From the NCBI GenBank assembly GCA_910584045.1, contig CAJTYO010000004.1, forward strand, positions 1 through 64,000: DNA of 64,000 bases, in the 5' to 3' direction. Below, one piece after another: positions 42,554 to 51,207 of this stretch. Source of the stretch: an uncultured Oscillospiraceae bacterium (lineage in GTDB: Bacteria; Bacillota; Clostridia; Oscillospirales; Oscillospiraceae). Both the position numbers and the translations under genes were made by a program. Within the stretch, counting starts at the first letter, position 1; the number at the start of each line of letters is the position of its first letter. The notes beneath the pieces were generated by a model, which searched no databases, had not been told where the DNA came from, and worked only from the letters and a program-made list of their open reading frames with translations.

Positions 42554-43759
42554 ATGGATCGCGCAAGATTGGAGCGCAGCCGCCAGTGGCTGCGGGAGGA
42601 GCTGGAGCGCAGCGTGGCGTTCTGGCTCAAGTACGGCATGGACCCGGTGAACGGCGGCGTATACACCTGCCTGGACCGGAAGGGGGAGATCTACTCCACG
42701 GACAAGAGCGTGTGGATGCAGGGGCGCTGCGGCTGGATCTTCGCCCATCTGTGCCATGTGTACGGCGTGAAGCAGGAGTGGCTGGACGCCAGCAGGAGCT
42801 GCCTGGACTTCATGGAAAAGTACTGCGTCAACCGCGAGGCGGGGGGCCGGATGTACTTTACCGTCACCGCCGAGGGCCGGCCTCTGCGCCAGCGGCGCTA
42901 CTGCTTCTCCGAGGCGTTCTGCGCCATGGCCAACGCGGAGTACTACGGCCTCACCGGGGAGGCGGAGCGTCTGGAGCGTGCCCGGCGTGCCTATGATCTG
43001 TACTGGGATTTGAACCACGGCATGGAGGACCCCGCGGGCCTGGGGCCCAAGACCATCCCGGAGACCCGGCAGGGCCGCTCCTTCGGCGGGCCCATGATCA
43101 TCCTCAACGTTACCGGCGTGCTGCTGCGGGTGGACCCGGAGCGCAGGGAGCTCTATGAGGAGCGTGCCCGGCAGTGCGTGGAGGAGATTTTCAAGTACCA
43201 CGTCAAGCCTGAGCTCAAGTGTGTGCTGGAGAACGTGGACCCTGACGGAACCCCCCGGCTGTACCACACCGAGGGCCGCACCGTCAACCCCGGCCACGAC
43301 ATTGAGGGCGCCTGGTTCCTGCTGGAGCACGCCCGGCGCACCGGGGACAGGGAGCTGGTGGCCAAGGCCGCGCAGATTTTTGACTGGGCCATCGAGGCCG
43401 GGTGGGACCAGGAGTACGGCGGACTGCTGTACTTCATCGACTGCCTGGGCAAGCCGCCGGAGGCCTATGAGCACGATATGAAGCTGTGGTGGCCCCACAA
43501 TGAAATTCTCATCGCCTCCAGTATGCTCTATCGGGACACCGGGGACGAGAAGTATCTGGACTGGTTCTGGAAAACGGAGGACTACTGCCGGGAGCACTTC
43601 GCCGATCCGGAGTTCGGCGAGTGGTACGGCTACCTCCGCCGGGACGGCAAGCCCACTATGCCCTCCACCAAGGGCTCGACCTTCAAGGGGCCCTTCCATG
43701 TGCCCCGTTCCCTCATCGTGGCCGAGCAGGTCCTGGGGGAGATTCTGGAAGCAAATTGA
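42554..43759 (+). CDS. AGE family epimerase (N-acylglucosamine 2-epimerase)
   Basis: A 401-residue (alpha/alpha)6-barrel epimerase that interconverts N-acetylmannosamine and N-acetylglucosamine without phosphorylation. Diagnostic segments are KSVWMQGRCGWIFAHL, RRYCFSEAFCAMAN, NPGHDIEGAWFLLEH and KLWWPHNEILIA with the catalytic histidine pair. The ATG at 42554 has GGTGAGGAG upstream. Together with NanA it defines a pathway in which free ManNAc is epimerised, rather than ManNAc-6-phosphate by NanE. Confidence 0.93.
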   Translation: MDRARLERSRQWLREELERSVAFWLKYGMDPVNGGVYTCLDRKGEIYSTDKSVWMQGRCGWIFAHLCHVYGVKQEWLDASRSCLDFMEKYCVNREAGGRMYFTVTAEGRPLRQRRYCFSEAFCAMANAEYYGLTGEAERLERARRAYDLYWDLNHGMEDPAGLGPKTIPETRQGRSFGGPMIILNVTGVLLRVDPERRELYEERARQCVEEIFKYHVKPELKCVLENVDPDGTPRLYHTEGRTVNPGHDIEGAWFLLEHARRTGDRELVAKAAQIFDWAIEAGWDQEYGGLLYFIDCLGKPPEAYEHDMKLWWPHNEILIASSMLYRDTGDEKYLDWFWKTEDYCREHFADPEFGEWYGYLRRDGKPTMPSTKGSTFKGPFHVPRSLIVAEQVLGEILEAN

Positions 43760-43795
43760 TGGCGCGGCACGGTCCGCGCCGGAAAGGAACGGATC

Positions 43796-44662
43796 ATGCC
43801 GGATATAATGGAAGCCAACGCCTTTGAAAAAATCAGCAACATGTATTACCACCTGACCTCTGCGGAGAAAAAGGTGGCCGACTGCGTCATCATCCACCAG
43901 AGGGACACCCAGTATATGTCCATCTCCGAGCTGGCGGAGTCCTGCGGCGTGGCGGAGGCCACGGTCTCCCGCTTCGTCAAGCGGCTGGGGTACAAGGGCT
44001 TCAACGCCTTCAAGCTGGCCGTGGCCAACTCCACCGCCGGGCGCGGCGGCAGCGGCAACCCGCTCTACGGGGAGGTCCTCCCGGAGGACACCGTGGCCGA
44101 TATGTGCCAGAAGCTGTACGCCGCCAACGTGGACGCCATGGAGCAGACCCTGGCGCTGCTGCGGCCGGAGGCCCTGCGCGCCGCCGGGGACATACTGGTA
44201 TCCGCAGAGAAGGTGCTGTGCATGGGGCAGGGGGGCTCTATGGTGATAGCCCAGGAGGCGGCCCACCTGTTCTCCACTGTCTTTGGCAACTATTTTCCGG
44301 TGTACGACTCCCATGTACAGATCATGACAGCCTCGCATCTGGGGGAGAGGGACGTGATACTGTACCTCTCCTACTCGGGGGCAACCCGCGACATGCTGGA
44401 GGTCGCCCGTCTGGCCCGGGAGAAGGGGGCAAAGATCGTGCTGGTCACCCGCTTTCCCAAATCCCCCGGCGCGGCCCTGGCCGATGTGATTTTGCAGTGC
44501 GGCACAAACGAGAGCCCCTTCCAGATGGGCTCTGTGGCCGCCCGCATAGCCATGATCTTTGTGTTGGACGTGCTGTTCTCCGAGGTGTGCCGGCGGGACC
44601 TGCCCGCGTGCCGGTCCCGCCGCCGCCAGGTGGCCGACGCTCTGGCGGAAAAGCACCTGTAG
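43796..44662 (+). CDS. MurR/RpiR family transcriptional regulator
   Basis: A 288-residue regulator with an N-terminal HTH_6 domain (LTSAEKKVADCVI, ISELAESCGVAEATVSRFVKRLGYKGF) and a C-terminal SIS domain (about 125-260, AGDILVSAEKVLCMGQGGS and LYLSYSGATRDMLEVA) that binds a phosphosugar. It is 36 bp after the epimerase. In related systems such proteins repress sialic acid genes and respond to ManNAc-6-P or GlcN-6-P. Its likely sites are listed separately. Confidence 0.93.
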   Translation: MPDIMEANAFEKISNMYYHLTSAEKKVADCVIIHQRDTQYMSISELAESCGVAEATVSRFVKRLGYKGFNAFKLAVANSTAGRGGSGNPLYGEVLPEDTVADMCQKLYAANVDAMEQTLALLRPEALRAAGDILVSAEKVLCMGQGGSMVIAQEAAHLFSTVFGNYFPVYDSHVQIMTASHLGERDVILYLSYSGATRDMLEVARLAREKGAKIVLVTRFPKSPGAALADVILQCGTNESPFQMGSVAARIAMIFVLDVLFSEVCRRDLPACRSRRRQVADALAEKHL

Positions 44663-44722
44663 CCGATGGGCTCTGCGGGAGGGGTCGAAAAGTGAAGAAA
44701 AGAATCGGAAAGAAATGCGGGA

Positions 44723-44737
44723 TGAAATTTTTTTTCA
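44723..44737 (+). promoter_or_regulatory. probable RpiR operator before the binding protein gene
   Basis: TGAAA and TTTCA are separated by five T residues, 9 bp upstream of the -35 box of the promoter at 44747-44775. Confidence 0.4.
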
Positions 44738-44746
44738 GAAAAGGTA

Positions 44747-44775
44747 TTGACTTTCTGCACAGAATCTAGTACCAT
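44747..44775 (+). promoter_or_regulatory. promoter of the sialic acid importer genes
   Basis: TTGACT (44747-44752), 17-bp spacer, TACCAT (44770-44775), with the ribosome site GAGGAGG at 44831-44837. Confidence 0.6.
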
Positions 44776-44842
44776 GCACGTAGGTACAGTCCATGTTTTC
44801 GACAAGGACAAAATGTAACCGTTTGTAAAGAGGAGGATCACA

Positions 44843-46237
44843 ATGAAAACGAAGAAGTTGCTTGCACTGCTGCTGGCCATGGTTATGACCATGGCTCTGG
44901 TCGCCTGCGGCGGCGACCAGAAGGACCCTGCCCCCAGCACCCCGGATCCCGCCCCCAGCACCACCCCCGCTGAGGACAACAAGACCCCCGACCCCGCTCC
45001 CGCCGAGCCCACCGGGGCCAGCGAGATCACCCTGTGGACCTATCCCATCGGTGATTGGGGCACCGAGGCCACCGTCAAGACCCTGACCGACGCCTTCACC
45101 GCCGAGACCGGCATCGCCGTCAAGGTGGAGTATCTGGCCTACGCCGACGGCGACGACAAGGTCAACACCGCCATCACCGCCAACAGCGCCCCCGACCTCA
45201 TCATGGAGGGGCCCGAGCGTCTGGTTGCCAACTGGGGCGCCAACGGCAAGATGGTCGATCTGAAGGATATGTTTGACGACACCGATCTGGCCGAGATCAA
45301 CGCCGTGAACGAGGGCGTCATGAAGTCCTGCACCCACACCAACGGCGCCATCTACGAGTATCCCCTGGTTATGACCGCCCACTGCATGGCTGTCAACGTC
45401 AATGCCTTCAAGGAGGCCGGCGCCGACAAGTACCTGCATCTGGACACCCACACCTGGACCACCCAGGAGTTCATTGACGCTGTGGCCGCTCTGTACGCCC
45501 ACTACAACGACACCGTCGGCGCTGTGTTCTGCGCAGGCCAGAGCGGCGACCAGGGCACCCGCGCCCTCGTCAACAACATGTACGGCGGCACCTTCACCAA
45601 CGCCGAGCACACCCAGTACACCTGGGACGATCCCCTGAACATCAAGGCCCTTGAGCAGCTCAAGAGCATGGACGGCATCGCCTTCGACGCCTCCCTGGCC
45701 GGCGGCGACGAGATCGCCAAGTTCTACCAGGGCGCTCTGAAGATGGCCTTCTGCTGGAACATTGCCCAGCAGCTGGACCCCAACGGAGCCAAGACCGGCG
45801 CTGAGAAGACCGTCACCGGCGACGACATCGCTTTCATGAGCTTCCCCTCCGAGGATGGCAATTCCAAGCTGCAGGGCGGCATCTGGGGCTTCGGCATCTT
45901 CGATAACGGCGATCAGGCCCGCATCGACGCTGCCAAGCAGTTCATCAAGTTCATGTGCGACAGCGCCCACACCGTGGAGGCTGTGAAGGCCGCCCGTTAC
46001 TTCGCCGTCCGCTCCACCGCCGAGGGCACCGATCTCTCCGGCATCTGGGCTGACGAGCCGATCATGGCCGAGTACACCAAGCTGATGCCCTATCTGGGCG
46101 ACTACTACCAGATCACCACCGGCTGGGCTGGCGCCCGTACCGCGTGGTGGAACATGCTCCAGGCTGTGGGCACCGGTGACGATGTTGCCGCCGCCGTTGC
46201 CGCCGGCGTGGCCGAGGCCAACGCCGCTGCGGGCTGA
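44843..46237 (+). CDS. sugar ABC transporter solute-binding lipoprotein, probably for sialic acid
   Basis: A 464-residue lipoprotein: signal LLAMVMTMALVACGGDQ with lipobox cysteine, a Pro/Thr/Asp-rich linker (about 25-60) and then a type 1 periplasmic-binding fold (EITLWTYPIGDWGTEATVK, later PDLIMEGPERLVANWG). It is followed by two permease genes, YhcH and NanA, so a sialic acid or an N-acyl sugar is the likely ligand. A strong 18-bp hairpin separates it from the permeases, favouring higher expression of the binding protein. Confidence 0.9.
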   Translation: MKTKKLLALLLAMVMTMALVACGGDQKDPAPSTPDPAPSTTPAEDNKTPDPAPAEPTGASEITLWTYPIGDWGTEATVKTLTDAFTAETGIAVKVEYLAYADGDDKVNTAITANSAPDLIMEGPERLVANWGANGKMVDLKDMFDDTDLAEINAVNEGVMKSCTHTNGAIYEYPLVMTAHCMAVNVNAFKEAGADKYLHLDTHTWTTQEFIDAVAALYAHYNDTVGAVFCAGQSGDQGTRALVNNMYGGTFTNAEHTQYTWDDPLNIKALEQLKSMDGIAFDASLAGGDEIAKFYQGALKMAFCWNIAQQLDPNGAKTGAEKTVTGDDIAFMSFPSEDGNSKLQGGIWGFGIFDNGDQARIDAAKQFIKFMCDSAHTVEAVKAARYFAVRSTAEGTDLSGIWADEPIMAEYTKLMPYLGDYYQITTGWAGARTAWWNMLQAVGTGDDVAAAVAAGVAEANAAAG

Positions 46238-46271
46238 TCCAACCGGAACGCGTAACGATTTGTAAGGGTTT

Positions 46272-46310
46272 GCGCGCCCCTTCTCCGCGATGCGCGGAGA
46301 AGGGGCGCGC
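46272..46310 (+). terminator. attenuating hairpin between binding protein and permeases
   Basis: A perfect 18-bp stem with a 3-nt ATG loop, followed by GTTTCATTCTGTTTT. It should stop part of the transcripts or protect the upstream mRNA end. Confidence 0.7.
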
Positions 46311-46345
46311 GTTTCATTCTGTTTTAAGAGAGAGGAGTGCTGAAT

Positions 46346-47269
46346 TTGGCTAAACAACAGCAGAGCAAAATGAGCCGGGCCCTCCAGCGGCGGGAAAATG
46401 TGGCGGGCTACCTGTTCATGCTTCCCAGCCTGATTTTCTTCCTGGGCTTCGTCATCATCCCCATGTTCATCTGCATTATCACCAGCCTGACCAACACCAA
46501 CATGCACGATCCGGGCATGTTCGGCAGCTTCATCGGTCTGAAAAACTTCAGCGACCTGGCCAACGACCCGGTATTCCTAAAGGGCCTTGCAAACACCTTT
46601 ATTATTGTCATCGTCAGCGTCCCGGCTGTGTGCGCCTTCTCTCTGTGGGTGTCCTCGGCCATCTATAAGCTGTCGGGCCCTGTCCTCTCCGCCTTCCGCT
46701 GCATCTTCTATCTGCCGGTGGTCACCGGCTCCGTGGCGGTCACGGTGGTGTGGAAGTGGATGTACGACAACTACGCCGGCATCCTCAACGGCGTGCTCAA
46801 GAGCACGGGCATTGTGGAGAAGGGCGTCAACTGGCTGGGCGACCCGAAGACAGCGCTGTGGTGTATCATTGTGATCCTGTTCACCACCTCCGTGGGCCAG
46901 CCCATTGTGCTGTATGTCTCCGCCCTGGGCAACGTGGACCAGACCCTGGTGGAGGCCGCTCAGGTGGACGGCGCGACGGACCTCCAGGTTTTCTGGAAAA
47001 TCAAGTGGGCCCAGATGATGCCCACCACCCTCTACATCCTCGTTATCACCACCATCAACTCCTTCCAGTGCTTCGCCCTGATTCAGCTGCTGACGCAGGG
47101 CGGACCCAACCACTCCACAGACACGGTGATGTACTACATCTATTACACCGCGTTCAAGCTCACCGAGCAGGCCGGTCACTTTGGCTATGCCAACGCCATG
47201 GGCGTGGTGCTGGCCATCTTCATCGGACTGCTGTCCGCTATCCAGTTTAAGCTGGCGAAAGAAAAGTAA
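46346..47269 (+). CDS. sugar ABC transporter permease, MalF type (sialic acid locus)
   Basis: A 307-residue permease with six helices and the loop VEAAQVDGATDLQVFWKIKWP-like motif (ending KIKWAQ here). The frame opens at GTG 46337, but the TTG at 46346 has GAGAGGAG at proper distance, so I place the start there. Forms the pore with the next gene. The importer has no ATPase gene of its own. Confidence 0.9.
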   Translation: MAKQQQSKMSRALQRRENVAGYLFMLPSLIFFLGFVIIPMFICIITSLTNTNMHDPGMFGSFIGLKNFSDLANDPVFLKGLANTFIIVIVSVPAVCAFSLWVSSAIYKLSGPVLSAFRCIFYLPVVTGSVAVTVVWKWMYDNYAGILNGVLKSTGIVEKGVNWLGDPKTALWCIIVILFTTSVGQPIVLYVSALGNVDQTLVEAAQVDGATDLQVFWKIKWAQMMPTTLYILVITTINSFQCFALIQLLTQGGPNHSTDTVMYYIYYTAFKLTEQAGHFGYANAMGVVLAIFIGLLSAIQFKLAKEK

Positions 47270-47281
47270 GGGGGTGCGAGT

Positions 47282-48166
47282 ATGAAAATTCAAAGTGGAC
47301 GCAGCCGTGCGTATAAGATTTTCTCAATCATCGTGCTGGTGATCCTGGCCATCCTGTTCCTGTTCCCCCTGTACTGGATCTTGACCGGCGCCTTCAAGCC
47401 CGCCCAGGACATCTACAACCAGAAGCCGGTCTGGTGGCCCACGGAGTGGGTGAGCAACAACTTCCAGAGCCTGTTCAACAAGCGCACCGCGCCGCTGTTT
47501 TCCATCGGCGGTCTGACGGGCCCTGCGGCCCCCGCGGCCTTCCGCTGGCTCATTAACACGGTGTTTATGTCCGTTATGGCCATGATCCTGACCTGCGCCA
47601 CCGCCGCCATGGCGGGCTACGCCCTGGCCAAGAAGCGGTTCGTGGGCCGGGCGGTCCTGTTCTCTCTGATCGTGTGCGCCATGGCCCTGCCCAAGCAGGT
47701 CATCCTCATCCCCCTGCTCAAGGAGATGTCGGCGCTGAAGCTGTACGACAGCCTGTGGGCCGTCATCTTCCCCACGGTGGGCTGGCCCTTCGGCGTATTT
47801 CTGATGAAGCAGTTCTCCGAGAGCATTCCCGGCGAGATTCTGGAGGCCACCCGCATCGACGGGGCCAGCGAGGCAAAGACCTTTGTCACCGTGGTTCTGC
47901 CCATGGTCAAGCCGGGCATCGGCGCTCTGGCCATCTTCACCTTCATCAACGCCTGGAACGACTACTTTATGCAGCTGGTTATGCTGCCCAGCGGCGAGAA
48001 CTTCACCATGCCCCTGGGTATCGCCTCCCTCCAGGCGGAGACCAGCATTGATATGGGTCTGCTGATGGCGGGCGCGGCGCTGGCGTCTGTGCCCATCATC
48101 ATCGTGTTCCTGATCTTCCAGAAGTACTTCACCCAGGGCATCACCATGGGCGCGGTAAAGGGGTAA
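47282..48166 (+). CDS. sugar ABC transporter permease, MalG type (sialic acid locus)
   Basis: A 294-residue permease with six helices, a large outer loop after the first helix, and the EAA loop LEATRIDGASEAKTFVTVVLP. It starts 12 bp after the previous stop with AAGGGGGTG as ribosome site. The yhcH gene follows within 5 bp. Confidence 0.92.
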   Translation: MKIQSGRSRAYKIFSIIVLVILAILFLFPLYWILTGAFKPAQDIYNQKPVWWPTEWVSNNFQSLFNKRTAPLFSIGGLTGPAAPAAFRWLINTVFMSVMAMILTCATAAMAGYALAKKRFVGRAVLFSLIVCAMALPKQVILIPLLKEMSALKLYDSLWAVIFPTVGWPFGVFLMKQFSESIPGEILEATRIDGASEAKTFVTVVLPMVKPGIGALAIFTFINAWNDYFMQLVMLPSGENFTMPLGIASLQAETSIDMGLLMAGAALASVPIIIVFLIFQKYFTQGITMGAVKG

Positions 48167-48170
48167 TGCC

Positions 48171-48623
48171 ATGATCTACGCCAAGAACAAGGACGCCCTG
48201 GCCTACCGTGGCATTCACCCCAACCTGGATCTGGCGCTGGAGCATATCAGGGAGGATTTCCTGTCCTGCGTGGGGGAGACCCGTGTGGAGCTGAAGGGCG
48301 GCGATGTGTACGCCACCCGTTTCACCTACGAGACGGTGCCCGCGGAGGAGAGCTTCTTCGAGGCCCACAGGAAGTACCTGGACATTCACATCATGGTCTC
48401 CGGCTCCGAGGGGGTGGAGATCGCTCCGCCGGAGAAGCTGACGGAGTTCGACCGGGCGGAGGCCAACGACTTCTACGCCTACCGGGGCGAGGGCGATTAC
48501 AAGCTGAACCTGTCCCCCGGCGATTTCCTGGTGGTCTTTCCCGGGGACGCCCACCGCATCAAGATGCAGACGGCAGGCCCGCAGACTGTGAGCAAGGTCG
48601 TTTTTAAGGTCCGCATCTATTAA
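48171..48623 (+). CDS. YhcH/YjgK/YiaL family protein (sialic acid associated)
   Basis: A 150-residue cupin-like protein with the family motifs FFEAHRKYLDIHIMVSG (metal-binding His residues), FYAYRGEGDYKLNL and FLVVFPGDAHRIK. In E. coli the homologue (NanQ) helps interconvert anomers of sialic acid. Its place between the importer and nanA supports sialic acid as the substrate of the locus. Confidence 0.92.
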   Translation: MIYAKNKDALAYRGIHPNLDLALEHIREDFLSCVGETRVELKGGDVYATRFTYETVPAEESFFEAHRKYLDIHIMVSGSEGVEIAPPEKLTEFDRAEANDFYAYRGEGDYKLNLSPGDFLVVFPGDAHRIKMQTAGPQTVSKVVFKVRIY

Positions 48624-48647
48624 ATGAGCAAGGAGAGTTGATTAGTT

Positions 48648-49556
48648 ATGAGAGACCTAACGAAGTATCAGGGCATTTTCCCCGCCTTCTACGCCTGTTA
48701 TGACAGGGAGGGCCAGGTCAGTCCCGAGGCGGTCCGCGCCCTTGCCAGGCACCTGCTGGACAAGGGGGTCAAGGGCCTGTACGTGGGCGGCTCCTCCGGC
48801 GAGTGCATCTACCAGAGCGTGGCGGAGCGGAAGCTGACGCTGGAGAACGTGATGGCCGAGGTGGGCGGCAAGATGACCATCATCGCCCACGTGGCCTGCA
48901 ACAACACCGCCGACAGCCGGGAGCTGGCCGCCCACGCCGAGAGCCTGGGCGTGGACGCGGTGGCGGCCATTCCCCCCATCTACTTCCATCTGCCCCCCGC
49001 CGGCATCGCCAAATACTGGAACGACATCTCCGATGCGGCCCCCAACACGGACTTTGTCATCTATAACATTCCCCAGCTGGCGGGGGTGGCCCTGACGGTC
49101 CCGCTGCTGAAGGAGATGCTGAAAAATCCCCGGGTGGTGGGCGTGAAGAACTCCTCCATGCCTGTTCAGGACGTCCAGATGTGGCATGACGAGGGTGCGC
49201 TGGTATTCAACGGTCCCGACGAGCAGCTGTTCAGCGGTCTGGCCGCCGGCGCCGCCGGCGGCATCGGCGGCACCTACGCCGCCATGCCGGAGCTGTACCT
49301 GGCGATCTTCCGCTGCTTCCAGGCCGGCGATATGGCCAAGGGCCGCGAGATCCAGAATGCGTGTTGCCGCATTATCTACAAGATGTGTTCCGCCCAGGGC
49401 AACATGTACGCGGTCATCAAGGAGATTCTCCGCCGCACCGGCGGTCCCGACGTGGGGAGCGTGCGCCTGCCGCTGCTGCCTCTGGCGGAGGGCGACAGCC
49501 CAATCGTCGACGAGAGCATCCGCATGATTCAGTCCGCTGTTACCCAATACTGCTGA
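48648..49556 (+). CDS. nanA: N-acetylneuraminate lyase
   Basis: Cleaves N-acetylneuraminate into N-acetylmannosamine and pyruvate in the cytoplasm. The 302-residue TIM barrel has GGSSGE at 47-52 (carboxylate-binding loop, serine version typical of NanA), the catalytic Tyr139 in VIYNIPQLAG and the Schiff-base Lys167 in GVKNSSMPVQD. Those positions match E. coli NanA (Tyr137, Lys165). It ends the right arm and is followed by a perfect terminator. Confidence 0.95.
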   Translation: MRDLTKYQGIFPAFYACYDREGQVSPEAVRALARHLLDKGVKGLYVGGSSGECIYQSVAERKLTLENVMAEVGGKMTIIAHVACNNTADSRELAAHAESLGVDAVAAIPPIYFHLPPAGIAKYWNDISDAAPNTDFVIYNIPQLAGVALTVPLLKEMLKNPRVVGVKNSSMPVQDVQMWHDEGALVFNGPDEQLFSGLAAGAAGGIGGTYAAMPELYLAIFRCFQAGDMAKGREIQNACCRIIYKMCSAQGNMYAVIKEILRRTGGPDVGSVRLPLLPLAEGDSPIVDESIRMIQSAVTQYC

Positions 49557-49567
49557 TTTTCAGAGGA

Positions 49568-49607
49568 GCCGAGGCCGCGCCGTGAATCTTCACGGCGCGG
49601 CCTCGGC
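49568..49607 (+). terminator. terminator after nanA
   Basis: A perfect 18-bp GC-rich stem with 4-nt loop lies between the convergent nanA and GH3 genes. The T-run is weak on both sides (CTGTTCTG on the plus strand). Confidence 0.65.
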
Positions 49608-49633
49608 CTGTTCTGACAATATGTCCGTGGGCG

Positions 49634-50911
49634 TCACTCCGCCGCCGCAGCGGCCGGCAGCAGTCCCCGGCTCTCCTTGAGCCGCAGCACCCGCAGGACG
49701 CTCTCGTCCAGGCGCTCCATGGAGATCGTTCCCTCCTCCGCCGCCTGGACCAGCGCCTCTGCCGCCTCCTTCAAATCCACCGGGCACAGCAGTATATCCA
49801 CCCCGGCCAGCACCGCGCCCACGGCGATCTCGCCGCTGCTGTAGTGGTCGGTCATGGCCTGCATCTCCAGGCCGTCGGTGATCACCACCCCGCTGAAACC
49901 CAGCTCCTCCCGCAGCAGCTCCGTGACCACCTTATAGGACAACAGAGCCGGCTGCGGATCGATCTCCTCCACGATCAGGTGGCCCATCATCACCGCGTCC
50001 GCTCCGGCCTCGATGCCCGCGCAGAAGGGAAGGAGCTCCGCCTGGCGCAGCTCCTCCAGCGTCTTGCGGACGTAGACGGAGCCATAGTGGCTGTCGGCGG
50101 AGGTGTCCCCATGTCCGGGGAAGTGCTTGAGCGTGCAGGCGGTTCCGCCCTCGTGAAAGCCCTCCACCGCCGCCGCCACCAGCCCAGCGGCCTGGGAGAA
50201 GTCGTCGCTGTAGGCCCGGTTGCCGATGACGGTGTTGTCCGGATTGGACCACACGTCGGCCACCGGGGCGAAGTCCATGTTAAAGCCGCACCGGACAAGG
50301 TCGGCGGCGATGGTCCGGGCATTTTCCGCCGCTGTCTCCGGCCCCTGGTCCTTGTAGTCCAGCATGGGGCCAACCCATGTGGTGCCCACCGTCTCCATCA
50401 GCCGGTTGACCCGTCCGCCCTCCTCGTCGCATGCCGTGATCAGGGGAATTTTGGAGTACCCCTGGCTCTCGTCCAGCATGGCGCGGACCTGCTCCTGGCT
50501 GACCATATTGGACCGGTCCAGCAGCAGCCCGCCCACCGGCCAGGCCTCCAGACCTTTTTTCATCTCCTCCCCCGCCTGGGTCACATTTGACGTGATGGCA
50601 GAGGGGTGGACCACAAACAGCTGGCAGACCTTCTCCCACAGGTCCATCCCGGCCAGGAGCTCCTCCGCCGGGTCAGGGGGCAGGATCGGCTCCGGGATGG
50701 CGTCCGGCTCCTCGGGCTCCGGAGGCGGGACCGGCGGCTCCTCCGCCGGGAGAGGCTCCTGGGCGGATACGGTTGTTGGTTTTTCGCTGTCCCCGTCCAG
50801 CAGACGGGGGAGGTATAGTCCCGCCGCGATTCCCGCTGCCAGAAGAAGCAGCAGCGCGGCGGGCCAGAGGGGGGGCTTTTTTTTCACCTGGGTGTGTTTT
50901 TCTCCGCTCAT
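49634..50911 (-). CDS. membrane-anchored GH3 beta-N-acetylhexosaminidase (NagZ-like)
   Basis: A 425-residue glycoside hydrolase family 3 enzyme, anchored by an N-terminal helix (about 16-33, WPAALLLLLAAGIAAGLYL) with a Pro/Glu-rich linker (about 45-80). Catalytic signature KHFPGHGDTSADSH carries the flexible-loop Asp-His dyad typical of NagZ, and VITDGLEMQAM contains the nucleophile Asp. It should cut GlcNAc from muropeptides or mucin-type glycans outside the cell. The ATG at 50909-50911 has AAGGAGG upstream. Confidence 0.92.
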   Translation of the reverse strand: MSGEKHTQVKKKPPLWPAALLLLLAAGIAAGLYLPRLLDGDSEKPTTVSAQEPLPAEEPPVPPPEPEEPDAIPEPILPPDPAEELLAGMDLWEKVCQLFVVHPSAITSNVTQAGEEMKKGLEAWPVGGLLLDRSNMVSQEQVRAMLDESQGYSKIPLITACDEEGGRVNRLMETVGTTWVGPMLDYKDQGPETAAENARTIAADLVRCGFNMDFAPVADVWSNPDNTVIGNRAYSDDFSQAAGLVAAAVEGFHEGGTACTLKHFPGHGDTSADSHYGSVYVRKTLEELRQAELLPFCAGIEAGADAVMMGHLIVEEIDPQPALLSYKVVTELLREELGFSGVVITDGLEMQAMTDHYSSGEIAVGAVLAGVDILLCPVDLKEAAEALVQAAEEGTISMERLDESVLRVLRLKESRGLLPAAAAAE

Positions 50912-51087
50912 GGCAGGGGTTTCCTCCTTATGTATCGGCGTGGAAGCTGTTAACAGATATTGTATAATATCTTTTGGAAAATGGCAAGTGGCGGTCCGCT
51001 GAGCCGCCGCAGAATTTTTTGATATTTCAGCCAAACGTCAGGCGGCCCGCGTGTGGCGGTATGTCCCGCCTGATTTTGGAATAGCGT

Positions 51088-51207
51088 AAAACCGGCTGGG
51101 TTTCCCCAGAACCGCGTGAGTTTCCGCAAAATCGCATGATTTTCCCGAAAACCGGTCGGGTTACCTCAAAGCCGCATAGCTTTTTCAAAAACCGGAGGGG
51201 TTTTCAA
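51088..51207. repeat. six tandem 20-bp units with covarying hairpin stems
   Basis: Units begin at 51088, 51108, 51128, 51148, 51168 and 51188, each 20 bp, with a partial seventh. Each starts with an A-rich arm and carries its complement 4-6 bases later: AAACC/GGTTT, GAAC/GTTTC, AAAATC/GATTTT, AACC/GGTT, AAAGC/GCTTT, AAAACC/GGTTTT. The stem sequences change between units while pairing is largely kept. No spacers exist, so it is not a CRISPR array. It lies in noncoding DNA upstream of tdh and of the GH3 gene. Confidence 0.7.

Noticed and set aside
51088..51207. CRISPR array
   Set aside because: Units follow without spacers and differ from one another; no cas genes in the window.
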